46,655 nt of DNA, from contig BOKF01000064.1 in the NCBI GenBank assembly GCA_016860845.1, forward strand, positions 1 through 46,655. The letters are read 5' to 3'. Below the pieces are notes generated by a model. That model was not told the DNA's origin. It worked only from the letters and a program-made list of their open reading frames with translations, and did no database searches. Shown here one piece after another: positions 1 through 8,825 of the stretch. Positions within the stretch are counted from its first letter, which is position 1, and each line of letters starts with the position of its first letter. A program made the position numbers and the translations under genes. The DNA comes from Chloroflexota bacterium (GTDB taxonomy: Bacteria; Chloroflexota; Anaerolineae; 4572-78; J111).

Positions 1-2
1 GG

Positions 3-116
3 GAGCAAAAACGAAATGCCGCTCAGGTGACGATCCATTGGCAATTCACCGCTCAGGACGCTCGGATCAAACTTAGACGTCTCTATCCGGTTATTAAAGA
101 GCAAAATTCAACTTAA
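3..116 (+). CDS. C-terminal tail of a probable IS630-like transposase (partial, 5' end outside window)
   Basis: An open frame enters from the left edge and stops at TAA 114-116, giving 37 residues. It contains the string WQFTAQDARIKLRRLYP near the end. From memory, this Trp-Gln-Phe-Thr / Asp-Ala-Arg-Ile-Lys-Leu pattern matches the extreme C terminus of IS630-family DDE transposases. The catalytic part lies outside the window, so the assignment rests on a short tail. No terminal inverted repeat can be recognised between this stop and leuB. Confidence 0.5.
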   Translation, partial: EQKRNAAQVTIHWQFTAQDARIKLRRLYPVIKEQNST

Positions 117-190
117 CTGAGCACTAATTGACGGACAGATTTAATCTTTCACTTTCGAGCAACCAGAATCATCTGAGCAAAGGAATAGGT

Positions 191-1285
191 ATGCACGCCA
201 AAATCACCCTGCTACCCGGCGACGGAATTGGCCCTGAAGTAGTCGCCGAGGGAGTCAAAGTACTTCGGGCTATTGGGACAAACTTTGGACATGCCTTTGA
301 ATTTACCGAAGCCCCGGCTGGAGGTATTGCTATTGACCAAACCGGGAACCCTCTGCCCGACGAATCTTTGGCAGCCTGCCACCAAGCCGATGCTGTGCTC
401 TTGGGCGCGGTTGGCGGTCCCAAGTGGAGTGACCCCAAAGCCCCGGTGCGACCCGAACAGGGGCTGCTCAAATTGCGCAAGGAGTTGGGCCTGTTTGCCA
501 ACATTCGCCCGGTCAAAATCTATCCTGCCCTGGCCAACGCCTCTACCCTCAAAAGAGAGGTGGTGGAAAAAGTAGACCTGGTGATTGTGCGTGAGCTAAC
601 CGGCGGCCTTTATTTTGGCCAGCCGCAGGGGCGGCAGAATAATGCCCAGGGCCGGGCGGCGGTGGACACACTGTACTATACCGAAGCCGAAATTGGGCGG
701 CTGATGCGGGTCTCTTTTGAGTTGGCCCGACAGCGGCGCAAAAAAATCACTTCGGTGGACAAAGCCAACGTGCTGGCTTCCAGCCGTTTGTGGCGCGAAG
801 TGGCTCACGAAGTCGCCGCCGAGTTTCCCGATGTAGAGTATGAGGACATCTTGGTGGATGCGTGCTCGATGTATCTCATCCGCCGCCCCGCCGATTTTGA
901 TGTGATTGCTACCGAAAATATGTTTGGCGACATCCTGAGCGACGAGGCCAGTATGCTGGCTGGCTCGATGGGTATGCTACCCTCAGCCTCACTGGGGGAA
1001 AAGAAAACAAGCTCAGGAGGCGCTTTTGGTCTTTACGAACCAATCCACGGCTCCGCCCCGGATATCGCCGGCAAAGGCATCGCCAATCCTCTGGCCACCA
1101 TTCTGAGTGTGGCTATGCTGCTGCGCACTTCATTAAACCTCAGCCGCGAAGCCGATGCTGTGGAAGCTGCCGTAGACGCAGTGTTGGCCGCCGGGCATCG
1201 TTCACCAGATTTGGCTGGTCCGGGCCAGCCAACCCTTGGCACTCAGGAGATGGGAGATTTGGTGGTAGAGGCGCTAAAACGTTGA
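191..1285 (+). CDS. leuB: 3-isopropylmalate dehydrogenase
   Basis: This 364-residue enzyme oxidatively decarboxylates 3-isopropylmalate with NAD in leucine biosynthesis, in the cytoplasm. The sequence shows the N-terminal [11 protein letters not shown] loop, the GAVGGPKW and [13 protein letters not shown] substrate-arginine region, [21 protein letters not shown] with the catalytic lysine, the metal-binding stretch [18 protein letters not shown], and the cofactor loop [17 protein letters not shown]. Length fits the family. ATG 191 is chosen because AAAGGAAT lies just upstream and the protein then begins as family members do; a TTG 63 bases upstream would add an uncharacteristic extension. No other leu genes are present, and a strong terminator follows, so it ends a transcription unit. 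Confidence 0.96.
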   Translation: MHAKITLLPGDGIGPEVVAEGVKVLRAIGTNFGHAFEFTEAPAGGIAIDQTGNPLPDESLAACHQADAVLLGAVGGPKWSDPKAPVRPEQGLLKLRKELGLFANIRPVKIYPALANASTLKREVVEKVDLVIVRELTGGLYFGQPQGRQNNAQGRAAVDTLYYTEAEIGRLMRVSFELARQRRKKITSVDKANVLASSRLWREVAHEVAAEFPDVEYEDILVDACSMYLIRRPADFDVIATENMFGDILSDEASMLAGSMGMLPSASLGEKKTSSGGAFGLYEPIHGSAPDIAGKGIANPLATILSVAMLLRTSLNLSREADAVEAAVDAVLAAGHRSPDLAGPGQPTLGTQEMGDLVVEALKR

Positions 1286-1337
1286 ACCTTTAAGGCTTTA
1301 GAGTTTTACTCAGGGTTAAAAGTATCAGATTTTAAGC

Positions 1338-1375
1338 AAGAGGGTGAAAGTGGGTCAACTTTCACCCTCTTTTTA
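1338..1375 (+). terminator. Rho-independent terminator after leuB
   Basis: A perfect 12-bp stem, GAGGGTGAAAGT (1340-1351) with its complement at 1358-1369, has a 6-base loop. It is extended by two A-T pairs and followed by TTTTTATT. It separates leuB from the signalling island. Confidence 0.92.
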
Positions 1376-1513
1376 TTCCAACGCAACTATGACATAATGC
1401 TAATGTAACTCAAACTGTAAAATTTTCACTTTATGCTATGCTTAGATTAAAGTAATATGGCAATAAAACTCTGGAGCGGGGGAAACAATCGAATGTCTCA
1501 AGGAGTAGTCCTT

Positions 1514-1927
1514 ATGGAACAAGCAGTCCAGCCAAGTAGCGCACCAGCCAAACAAGTTTTAATTGTGGATGACGAGATAACGATTACCTGGCTCCTACGT
1601 GAAACTTTGGAACAGCTATCTAATTGCCAGATTTGGACAGCGGCCGGCGGGGAAGAGGCGCTGGCTTTGTGCGAAACAACCTCTTTCGATCTCATCCTCA
1701 CCGATTATAAAATGCCCGGTATGGATGGGCTGACTCTGGCCGGAGCGATTCGACATTTACAACCCCACGCGGTGATTGTGCTGCTCACCGGAGGCAGCAG
1801 CGAAGACATCTGCCAACGAGCTTCCGCTTTGGCCATTCGAAAGATATTGAACAAACCGCTCCGCCTCTCCATTATCCGTGAAACCATTTTAAAGATATTT
1901 ACCGAAATGGACCAGCGTGAAGTATGA
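1514..1927 (+). CDS. Stand-alone response regulator receiver protein
   Basis: A 137-residue protein made almost entirely of one CheY-like receiver domain. Visible residues are the acidic pair D19/D20 (VLIVDDE), the phospho-acceptor D64 in LTDYKMPG, T92 in VLLTGG and K114 in ILNKP. No output domain follows, so it probably acts as a phosphorelay shuttle or by protein contact. ATG 1514 is preferred over two earlier in-frame ATGs because AGGAG lies 8 bases upstream. It is the first gene of a long co-directional set of sensor kinases, any of which could be its partner. Its stop overlaps the first possible start of the next gene. Confidence 0.9.
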   Translation: MEQAVQPSSAPAKQVLIVDDEITITWLLRETLEQLSNCQIWTAAGGEEALALCETTSFDLILTDYKMPGMDGLTLAGAIRHLQPHAVIVLLTGGSSEDICQRASALAIRKILNKPLRLSIIRETILKIFTEMDQREV

Positions 1928-2763
1928 GGTGGATTAAGCCGACAATGATGACCCTGGCCATTCTGGCTGACATCCATGGCAACAGCCTGGCTTTAGAAGC
2001 CGCTTTGACTGATCTTGATGCAGTCGGTGGAGCCGATTATTTGCTTGTACTGGGTGATTTGGCAGTTTTTGGCCCCAACCCCAACGGCGTCTTGGACTTG
2101 TTGAGAGAGCGTACCTCCATTTTCTACGTGCGAGGTAACACTGACCGTTATTTGATCGAGGAAAAGTATCCGGGCACCCCAGGCGATCAGACCTGGCAAG
2201 CTCAGGTTCTGGCTAGCTTTCCCTGGACAGCTATCCAACTGGGTGCGGCTGGTTTACGCTTTCTGAGCAGCCTTCCCAGCCACCAGATCCTGTGTCTGGA
2301 CTCAGAGCATACGATCCTGGCGGTGCATGCATCTCCGCGCAGCGATGAAGAAAATATACGCCCTGAAACACCTGATGCCGAGCTAACTGAGATGCTCGAT
2401 GGTTTTAATAGTTTTAATCTGCTGCTTTGTGGCCATACCCACCTTGCCCTTGATCGAGAAGTGGTCGGACGGCGAATTATCAATGTAGGGAGTGTGGGGT
2501 TGCCTTTTGATGGGGATCCCCGCGCCAGTTATGCTTTGATCCATCTTCAACCCAATGGACAGTATCATGTTGAATTTCGGCGGGTTGCCTATGACGTTGA
2601 AGCTGTAATTACTCAATTGACCGCCGTAGCCCACCCTACGGCTGAGGTATCAGCTTATAACCTCCGTTTCGCTCGCCCGTTGGGCCAGAAATTAGTTTAT
2701 ACAGAACAGATGAGGCATGGACAACACCCTAAAACAACACCCGTCCAGGGAAAATCAGTTTAG
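1924..2763 (+). CDS. YfcE/MJ0936-like metallophosphoesterase
   Basis: A 279-residue calcineurin-like phosphoesterase of the YfcE/MJ0936 group. The metal-binding motifs are in order: DIHGN near the N terminus, GDLAVFGPNP, GNTD (GNHD/GNCD in most relatives), a VHASPRS histidine, CGHTHLA and NVGSVGLP. The family hydrolyses phosphodiesters, in some members cyclic nucleotides or phospholipid head groups; the substrate here is unknown. ATG 1924 overlaps the upstream stop, suggesting translational coupling. The family-like start MTLAILADIHGN would be ATG 1948 (or 1945), downstream of GAGGTGG at 1926-1932. Its position between a receiver and sensor kinases hints at a signalling role, but this is only inference. 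Confidence 0.85.
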   Translation: MRWIKPTMMTLAILADIHGNSLALEAALTDLDAVGGADYLLVLGDLAVFGPNPNGVLDLLRERTSIFYVRGNTDRYLIEEKYPGTPGDQTWQAQVLASFPWTAIQLGAAGLRFLSSLPSHQILCLDSEHTILAVHASPRSDEENIRPETPDAELTEMLDGFNSFNLLLCGHTHLALDREVVGRRIINVGSVGLPFDGDPRASYALIHLQPNGQYHVEFRRVAYDVEAVITQLTAVAHPTAEVSAYNLRFARPLGQKLVYTEQMRHGQHPKTTPVQGKSV

Positions 2764-2784
2764 ACACTATTTAAGAGACGAAAG

Positions 2785-4317
2785 ATGATCGATCCAATGA
2801 CGCCATTATCATCAAAGCCCTGCGTCTTGATTGTAGAAGATCACGATAGTTTACGCCTGCTGCTACACCAAATGCTAGAGAGCCAAAACTATCGCATCGA
2901 AGAGGCTGCAGATGGGGTGCAGGCACTGGCGATTCTTCAACGCTTGCTCCCTGATATCGTTTTACTGGATGTTATGCTGCCCGATCTGAGTGGTTTTGAG
3001 GTCTGTCGCCAATTACGCCAGCTTCCCGGCGGCGGTAATCTGCCTGTTATCATGATCACCGCACGGGAAGACGCGGAAGCGATTGAACTGGCTTTTGCCG
3101 CCGGGGCCACCGATTACCTGATCAAACCCGTGCGGTACGCTGTCCTGAGTCATCGCCTGAGCCAGTTGCTGCGAACCAGGCAGGCGGAAGAAGCTCTCCG
3201 CCAGAGCGAACGTCTTTATCGGGCCGTTGTTGAAGATCAAACCGAACTGATTTGCCGTTGCCGTCCTGACGGCACCTTGACCTTTGTCAACGAAGCCTGC
3301 TGCCGCTTCTTTGCTAAAAAACGTGAGGATTTGATGGGGCAAAGTTTTATGTCCCTTCTTCCTCAAGAGGGCCGGAAGATAGCTGCCCAAGCTTTGACGG
3401 CACTGACCCCAGAAAATCCGGTAGCCACCGTTGAACGCGAGGTCATTACCCCTGACGGAGAAATCTGTTGGCAGAGGTGGACCGACCGAGCCATTTTTGA
3501 TGAACAAGGACAGCTCGCTGAGATTCAATCCGTGGGGCATGATATTACGGCTCGCAAAAAAGCCGAAACAGCCCTGCAACAGGTTCTAGCCAAATTGGAA
3601 CGACGGGTCGAAGAGCGCACGGCTGAATTAACGCTCGCTAATCTACAACTCCAGCACGAAATTGCGGAACGTAAACAAGCGGAAAACCAGCTTCGCGCCT
3701 CGTTAAAAGAAAAAGAAGTCCTGCTCAAAGAGATTCATCACCGGGTGAAAAACAATCTGCAAATTATCTCCAGCCTGCTTAACCTCCAGTCGCATTACAT
3801 TGATGATCCCGAAAACCGCCAGATCTTCCGGGAAAGCCAGCATCGAGTGCGCTCGATGGCTTTAATTCACGAGAAGCTGTACCGGACGGATAATTTGGCC
3901 CAGATTGATCTGGGAGAGTACATTCGCGACCTGGCTTTTTATCTATTTCGCGCTTATGACGCCAAGTCGAAAGAGGTAAGCTTTTGTCTTGAGGCCAGCC
4001 CGGTTTATATCGGCATTGACACCGCTGTGCCGTGCGGGCTAATTATCAATGAACTGGTTACTAATGCTTTGAAGCATGCTTTCCCTAACGGCAACGGTGG
4101 GGAAATTCGTATCAGCTTACAGGTCACCCCCCAGGACCAGCTAACAATCACCATCAGGGATAACGGGGTGGGTTTTCCCCTGTCCACTGACCTTAGCCAA
4201 TCCAAATCATTGGGGCTGCAATTAGTCAATACCCTGGTCAGCCAGTTGGAGGGCGTTATCACCATGCAACAGCAAGACGGTGCCGAATTTAGGATTACTT
4301 TACCCATACCTCCTTGA
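2785..4317 (+). CDS. Sensor histidine kinase: receiver-PAS-HisKA_2-HATPase
   Basis: A 510-residue cytosolic kinase without membrane segments. The receiver domain covers about residues 11-130 (phospho-acceptor D62 in LLDVMLPD). It is followed by a PAS domain at about 142-260 and a coiled coil. The HisKA_2-type dimerisation domain has EIHHRVKNN, with H319 the likely phosphorylated histidine. The ATPase domain shows the N box NELVTNALKHAFP, the G1 box DNGVGFP and LGLQLVNTLV. HisKA_2 kinases commonly signal through separate receivers. Its catalytic half is closely similar to those of the kinases at 5935 and 8822, pointing to local duplication. It is followed without a gap by another receiver-kinase gene. 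Confidence 0.93.
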   Translation: MIDPMTPLSSKPCVLIVEDHDSLRLLLHQMLESQNYRIEEAADGVQALAILQRLLPDIVLLDVMLPDLSGFEVCRQLRQLPGGGNLPVIMITAREDAEAIELAFAAGATDYLIKPVRYAVLSHRLSQLLRTRQAEEALRQSERLYRAVVEDQTELICRCRPDGTLTFVNEACCRFFAKKREDLMGQSFMSLLPQEGRKIAAQALTALTPENPVATVEREVITPDGEICWQRWTDRAIFDEQGQLAEIQSVGHDITARKKAETALQQVLAKLERRVEERTAELTLANLQLQHEIAERKQAENQLRASLKEKEVLLKEIHHRVKNNLQIISSLLNLQSHYIDDPENRQIFRESQHRVRSMALIHEKLYRTDNLAQIDLGEYIRDLAFYLFRAYDAKSKEVSFCLEASPVYIGIDTAVPCGLIINELVTNALKHAFPNGNGGEIRISLQVTPQDQLTITIRDNGVGFPLSTDLSQSKSLGLQLVNTLVSQLEGVITMQQQDGAEFRITLPIPP

Positions 4318-4391
4318 TCTTAAGCCAAGAGATGACTAAACCTGGCGTAAAAGGACCCGTTCATCTCTCCTGGGCAGAAAGAGACGCCGAT

Positions 4392-5954
4392 ATGATCACT
4401 AAAGTCAAAATCTTGATTGTTGAAGACGAAAGCATCGTCGCCATGGATGTCAAGAACAGATTGACCCGGTTGGGCTATGAGGTCTGCGGTCTGGCTTCGT
4501 CGGGTGAAGAGGCCATCCAGAAGGCCATTCAATCTCGTCCCGGCTTGATCCTGATGGATATTCGCTTAAAAGGTCAGATGGATGGCATCATTGTCGCCGA
4601 GCAGATTCGGAGCTGGTACGATGTCCCCATCGTCTTTTTAACCGCCTATTCTGATGAAACCACCCTCCAACGGGCCAAAGTGACCGAAGCATTTGGCTAC
4701 CTGCTCAAACCCTTAGAAGAACGAGAGCTGCACATCACTATCGAGATGGCCTTGTACAAGCATAAGATGGAACGCAAGCTCAAAGAGAGCGAACAGTGGC
4801 TCTTTACAACCCTGAACAGTATTGGGGACGGGGTCATAGCCACCGATGCCCACGGTTACATTAAATTTATGAATCCAGTCGCCGAGGCCTTGACTGGCTG
4901 GTCGCAGCCAGAAGCGTTGGGGCAAGAAATTAAGGCCGTTTTCAACCTCATTCATGCTGAAACGCGGCTGCCGGTCGCCAATCCCGCCGAGCAGGCGCTG
5001 CATTCAGGTAAAATGATTTGCCTGGAGAAAGAGGCCGTCCTGGTTGCCAGGAACGGTCAAGAAATCCCTATTGCCGATAGCGCCGCCCCTATTCGCAACC
5101 ACCACGAGACGATTACCGGCGCGGTATTGACTTTCCGCGACGTGACCGAACGCCAGCAGGCTGAAACAAAGCTGCGCCGTTATGCCGAGGAACTTGAGAG
5201 CCAGAATGAAGACCTGGAAGCTTTTGCCCGCACCGTGGCGCACGACCTGCAAAGCCCCTTGAACCCCATCATTGGCTTTGCTGACGTTATGTTGAAGCAA
5301 TACCCGGACCTTTCAGAGGATGAAATACGCTCCTTTCTACAGATTATCGCCCAGAGCGGCCGCAAAATGAGCAATATCATTGACGAGTTGATGCTGCTGG
5401 CCCAAGTTCGCCGCAAGAAGATTAGCCCCAAACCTCTGGATATGGCAGAGATTATCACGGCGGCCCAGCAGCGTCTAAGTGATGAATTTGAAGCGTATCA
5501 AGCTCAACTGCTTGGCCCGGCCCAATGGCCGACCGCCGCTGGATATGCTCCCTGGATCGAGCAAGTGTGGGTCAATTATCTCAGCAACGCTCTAAAATAT
5601 GGCGGGCGGCCGCCGCGCGTTGAAGTGGGCGCAACTCTCCAAGAGAACGGAATGGTCCGTTTTTGGGTGCGCGATAACGGTGATGGGGTTATACCCGAAG
5701 AGCAAGCTTGCTTATTTACACCCTTTACCCGGCTCGAGCAAGTTAAAGCCAAGGGGAACGGTATCGGGCTGTCTATCGTGCGGCGCATGGTCGAGAGTTT
5801 GGGCGGGCAGGTAGGAATAGAAAGCGAGGGGGTACCGGGCCGGGGCAGCACCTTCAGTTTTACCCTGCCGGCTACGAATGGCCGGCGGGCTACCAGCGAC
5901 TCGCTGGCTATCCAGAAAGTAAGAGTGTTGCCGGATGGACATGCAGAATGTTGA
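4392..5954 (+). CDS. Hybrid sensor kinase: receiver-PAS-HisKA-HATPase
   Basis: A cytosolic kinase of 520 residues. The N-terminal receiver (ILIVEDESIV, D56 in LMDIRLKG, LLKPLEERE) is of the same type as the N-terminal receivers of the proteins at 11612 and 14986. A PAS domain follows at about 132-250, then a HisKA domain with H284 in TVAHDLQSPLN and an ATPase domain (YLSNALKYGG, DNGDGVIPEE, GIGLSIVRRM). Start choice: ATG 4392 gives the same beginning as its two paralogues, with GAAAGAG upstream. An open frame extends back to TTG 4314, inside the previous stop, with another ATG at 4332. The 3' end overlaps the next gene by 20 bases, so the genes are probably translated from one message. Confidence 0.9.
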   Translation: MITKVKILIVEDESIVAMDVKNRLTRLGYEVCGLASSGEEAIQKAIQSRPGLILMDIRLKGQMDGIIVAEQIRSWYDVPIVFLTAYSDETTLQRAKVTEAFGYLLKPLEERELHITIEMALYKHKMERKLKESEQWLFTTLNSIGDGVIATDAHGYIKFMNPVAEALTGWSQPEALGQEIKAVFNLIHAETRLPVANPAEQALHSGKMICLEKEAVLVARNGQEIPIADSAAPIRNHHETITGAVLTFRDVTERQQAETKLRRYAEELESQNEDLEAFARTVAHDLQSPLNPIIGFADVMLKQYPDLSEDEIRSFLQIIAQSGRKMSNIIDELMLLAQVRRKKISPKPLDMAEIITAAQQRLSDEFEAYQAQLLGPAQWPTAAGYAPWIEQVWVNYLSNALKYGGRPPRVEVGATLQENGMVRFWVRDNGDGVIPEEQACLFTPFTRLEQVKAKGNGIGLSIVRRMVESLGGQVGIESEGVPGRGSTFSFTLPATNGRRATSDSLAIQKVRVLPDGHAEC

Positions 5955-7572
5955 AAAATCTGCAGAAATTCAAGCCAGCTTGAGCCAGGTAGCGTTACCT
6001 GAGTTTGAAGCGATTGTTGTTCATCGAAAAGTCACTATTCTGGATGCCAACCAGGCCGTAGCGACCATGTTTGGCTATGAACTGGCTGAACTAATAACCC
6101 TGACGATGTTGGATTTGATGCAGCCGGAAGCTCGCAGCATCGTCTTAAAAAATACCCTGACCCACTATCAAAAACCTTATCAGGTGGTAGGTTTGAAGAA
6201 GGATGGCTCAACCTTTCCCCTTGAGATTTATCACGACACCATTGTTTATCACGATCACAATGTTCAGGTAACAGCCTTTCAAACCATCCCTGACGACCAG
6301 CAGGTTGATCAGGTTCTAACTCTGCTCCGCCAGAGCAAACAACAACTGGAAGAAAGGTTACGGCAGAGTACCACCCAGTTACGGTTTCTTAACGAACGGC
6401 TGCGCCTCGAACTGGACGAGCGAGCGGAAATGGAGACTAAGCTAAGGATCCATGCCCGCCAACAAGCGGGCGTGGCCGAGTTGGGGCAACGAGCTTTGCT
6501 GGGAACCTCACTGCCCATGCTGCTCAGCGAAGCCACCGCGCTGGTTCGCCAGACCCTCGAAGTTAATAATGTCGCCTTTTTAGAATTTGTCCCAGACCGT
6601 AATCTGTTGTTGCTCCGGGCAGGGGCCGGCTGGCGAGCCGGGCTTGTCGGCCAGGCTACTCTCCCCCTCAATAACGACACACCCGCCAGCCGTTGTTTTC
6701 TGGCCGAGGAGGTGGTGATTGTCGAGGGTATACCTTTTGAGGAACAGTTTAAGGCAGCCGAGTTTCTGCACGAGCAGCAAGTGGTCAGCGGGATATGGCT
6801 GACAGTGCGAGGCTCCAGCCGGCCAGCCGGGGTCTTGGAGGTCTGCGCTGCCAAACAGCGGCCATTTAGCGAAGATGACCGGCACTTTCTCCAGGCTGTG
6901 GCCAATATTCTAGCCATGGCCCTTGATCGTCACCATGCCGAAACCCAAATTAGAGAATCGCTAAAACAGAAAGAATTATTGCTAAGGGAAATTCACCACC
7001 GAGTAAAAAACAACTTGCAGGTTATCTCCAGCCTGCTGGAATTACAACTCGAGCATATCCCTGACCGGGCGACGCAGCAGGTTTTCAAAGATAGCCAACA
7101 CCGTATCCGGGCTATGGCCCTACTCCACCAGGAATTATACAACTCGGCAAACCTGGCCGGCGTTGAAATGCCGCTATACATCCGCGACTTGGTCAGTTAC
7201 TTGACGCGATTTTATAACACTCCCCAACGAGGGATTATCTTTGAAGCTCACATTGACGATGTTTCGTTGGAGATTGATCGTGCAGTTCCCTTTGGCCTGC
7301 TGCTTAACGAATTGATCTCAAACGCCTTAAAGCATGCCTTCCCTGGTAACCGGGCCGGTACCATCACGATTGAGCTAACGGCAACTGAGGCTAGTCAGTT
7401 GATCCTGACGGTGAGCGATGACGGAGTTGGTTTTCCGGCTGGAGTAGATATCCAGCAGCCGACCTCAATGGGGCTACAACTGGTCAACGGGTTGGCCTGG
7501 CAGTTGGATGCTACGCTTGAACTGGACCGGAAGGATGGCGCCAGCTTTAAGCTGGCCATGCCCCAGGAATAA
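5935..7572 (+). CDS. Sensor histidine kinase: PAS-GAF-HisKA_2-HATPase
   Basis: A 545-residue soluble kinase. A PAS domain occupies about residues 22-128, followed by a Gln/Arg/Leu-rich coiled coil to about 175 and a GAF domain at about 180-325. The HisKA_2 core has EIHHRVKNN (H355), and the ATPase domain has NELISNALKHAFP, DDGVGFP and MGLQLVNGLA. The start at ATG 5935 overlaps the end of the preceding kinase by 20 bases; ATG 5941 is an equally possible start. PAS and GAF domains bind small ligands or cofactors, but no cofactor-attaching cysteine or histidine stands out. There is no receiver in this protein, so it presumably signals through a neighbouring receiver. Confidence 0.92.
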   Translation: MDMQNVEKSAEIQASLSQVALPEFEAIVVHRKVTILDANQAVATMFGYELAELITLTMLDLMQPEARSIVLKNTLTHYQKPYQVVGLKKDGSTFPLEIYHDTIVYHDHNVQVTAFQTIPDDQQVDQVLTLLRQSKQQLEERLRQSTTQLRFLNERLRLELDERAEMETKLRIHARQQAGVAELGQRALLGTSLPMLLSEATALVRQTLEVNNVAFLEFVPDRNLLLLRAGAGWRAGLVGQATLPLNNDTPASRCFLAEEVVIVEGIPFEEQFKAAEFLHEQQVVSGIWLTVRGSSRPAGVLEVCAAKQRPFSEDDRHFLQAVANILAMALDRHHAETQIRESLKQKELLLREIHHRVKNNLQVISSLLELQLEHIPDRATQQVFKDSQHRIRAMALLHQELYNSANLAGVEMPLYIRDLVSYLTRFYNTPQRGIIFEAHIDDVSLEIDRAVPFGLLLNELISNALKHAFPGNRAGTITIELTATEASQLILTVSDDGVGFPAGVDIQQPTSMGLQLVNGLAWQLDATLELDRKDGASFKLAMPQE

Positions 7573-7578
7573 CCATCC

Positions 7579-7737
7579 ATGTTAGGCTTCTCCCTCTGGA
7601 AAGTGTTAGCGTTAAAAATGGTTGCTTTTCCAACGCGTGAGATCGTTGATAAAGCTGAGTGGCGCATGCCTCTCAGCCCAGACGGACGCAAGTGGTATAA
7701 TCAGTTCTGGCAAAAGTTTTTAGAGGCCCGGTCATGA
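7579..7737 (+). pseudogene. C-terminal remnant of a PotD-like binding protein gene
   Basis: A 52-codon open frame whose last about 38 residues (MVAFPTREIVDKAEW, then RMPLSPDGRKWYNQFWQKF) line up with the final residues of the neighbouring PotD-like protein. The matching landmark there is LPLSPEGQKLYDQIWQRF. Everything upstream in the ancestral gene is missing. Its TGA overlaps the ATG of the intact gene, the arrangement expected if two tandem copies recombined and left one tail. It could be translated, but with no signal peptide and no ligand-binding domain it is best treated as a relic. Confidence 0.75.
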
Positions 7738-8825
7738 CCCTCCGCTTAACCCTGCTTATTAATCTGGTTCTCTTCTGGCTCGTCGCCTGTCAGGCTGTCA
7801 GCCCAACCCCCACTCCAACACCTCCGCCCCTGGCCGACGAGTTAATCTTTTACAATTGGGAGGAGGACCTACCCCAGTCAGTGCTGGAGGCTTTTACCAG
7901 AGAGTCTGGGGTTAAGGTCAATTACCTGGTCTACGAGTCGCAGGAGGAGGCCATTGATAACATGCGGGCTGGTCAGGTATATGATGTAGTCGTGATGGAG
8001 AGCCGCTTCGTTGGCCTGCTGGCCCGTGAAAAGCTATTGGCCGAGATTAATTATCAGCATGTGCCCAACTTCAAAAATATCTCGGCCAATTTCCGGGATC
8101 TAGCCTATGACCCCGGCAATAAATATTCTGTTCCCTATAATTGGGGCTTCACTGCCCTGATCGTTCGCAGCGATTTAGTTGAAGCACCGGTTACCCGTTG
8201 GGCAGATCTGTGGGATCCGCGTTATGCTGGCCGGGTGGGGTTATGGCGCGGTCAGCCCCGCGAGGCGATTGCCTTAACTCTCAAGTCGCTGGGTTACTCG
8301 GCCAGTTCTGAAAACCCGGCAGAACTTGCCGCCGCCCTGGATAAGCTGCTGGCGCTCAAGCCCCATCTGCGTTTTCTGGAGGATTATGATCCGGCCAATG
8401 CCGGCCCCGCCCTGGCCAGCGGCGAAATTGTGATTGCGATGGGCTACGCCAGTGATGTCCTGATGGGTCGCGAACTGAACCCAGCCATCACTTACGTTCT
8501 GCCTCAAGAGGGAGCCTTGCTCTGGGGGGATAATTTTGTGATCCCGGCTAATAGTCCGCACCCATATACAGCCGAACTCTTCTTGAACTTTTTGCAGCGT
8601 CCAGAGATCAACGCTCAAGTAGCCAACGAAAATCTTTACGCCACACCGAACGAAGCCGCTTATCCCTTGATTAACCCCGATCTGCGCAACAACCCCCTGG
8701 TCTTTCCATCCAACGAAGATTTGAAAAAGGCCGAGATTATTCTGCCTTTAAGCCCGGAGGGTCAAAAATTGTACGATCAAATCTGGCAGCGTTTTATGGA
8801 TGCTGCCCCGCCGGAGAAACGATGA
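7734..8825 (+). CDS. PotD-like extracellular solute-binding lipoprotein
   Basis: A 363-residue periplasmic-binding-protein-fold protein of the spermidine/putrescine-binding (PotD) type. A short signal sequence ends in the lipobox LVAC (Cys19), followed by a Thr/Pro spacer, so it is probably membrane-anchored on the outer face. Family landmarks are FYNWEEDLPQSVLEAF, DVVVMESRFVGLL, YSVPYNWGFTALIV, WADLWDPRYAGRVGLW and GDNFVIPANSPH. No polyamine permease or ATPase gene is nearby. Instead the gene overlaps the next one, a membrane sensor kinase, by four bases (ATGA). This suggests that it presents its ligand to the kinase rather than feeding a transporter. Ligand unknown; polyamine or another small cation is the family expectation. 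Confidence 0.88.
   Translation: MTLRLTLLINLVLFWLVACQAVSPTPTPTPPPLADELIFYNWEEDLPQSVLEAFTRESGVKVNYLVYESQEEAIDNMRAGQVYDVVVMESRFVGLLAREKLLAEINYQHVPNFKNISANFRDLAYDPGNKYSVPYNWGFTALIVRSDLVEAPVTRWADLWDPRYAGRVGLWRGQPREAIALTLKSLGYSASSENPAELAAALDKLLALKPHLRFLEDYDPANAGPALASGEIVIAMGYASDVLMGRELNPAITYVLPQEGALLWGDNFVIPANSPHPYTAELFLNFLQRPEINAQVANENLYATPNEAAYPLINPDLRNNPLVFPSNEDLKKAEIILPLSPEGQKLYDQIWQRFMDAAPPEKR

Noticed and set aside
128..190. Upstream TTG start for leuB
   Set aside because: The added 21 residues are not family-like, and ATG 191 has the better ribosome site.
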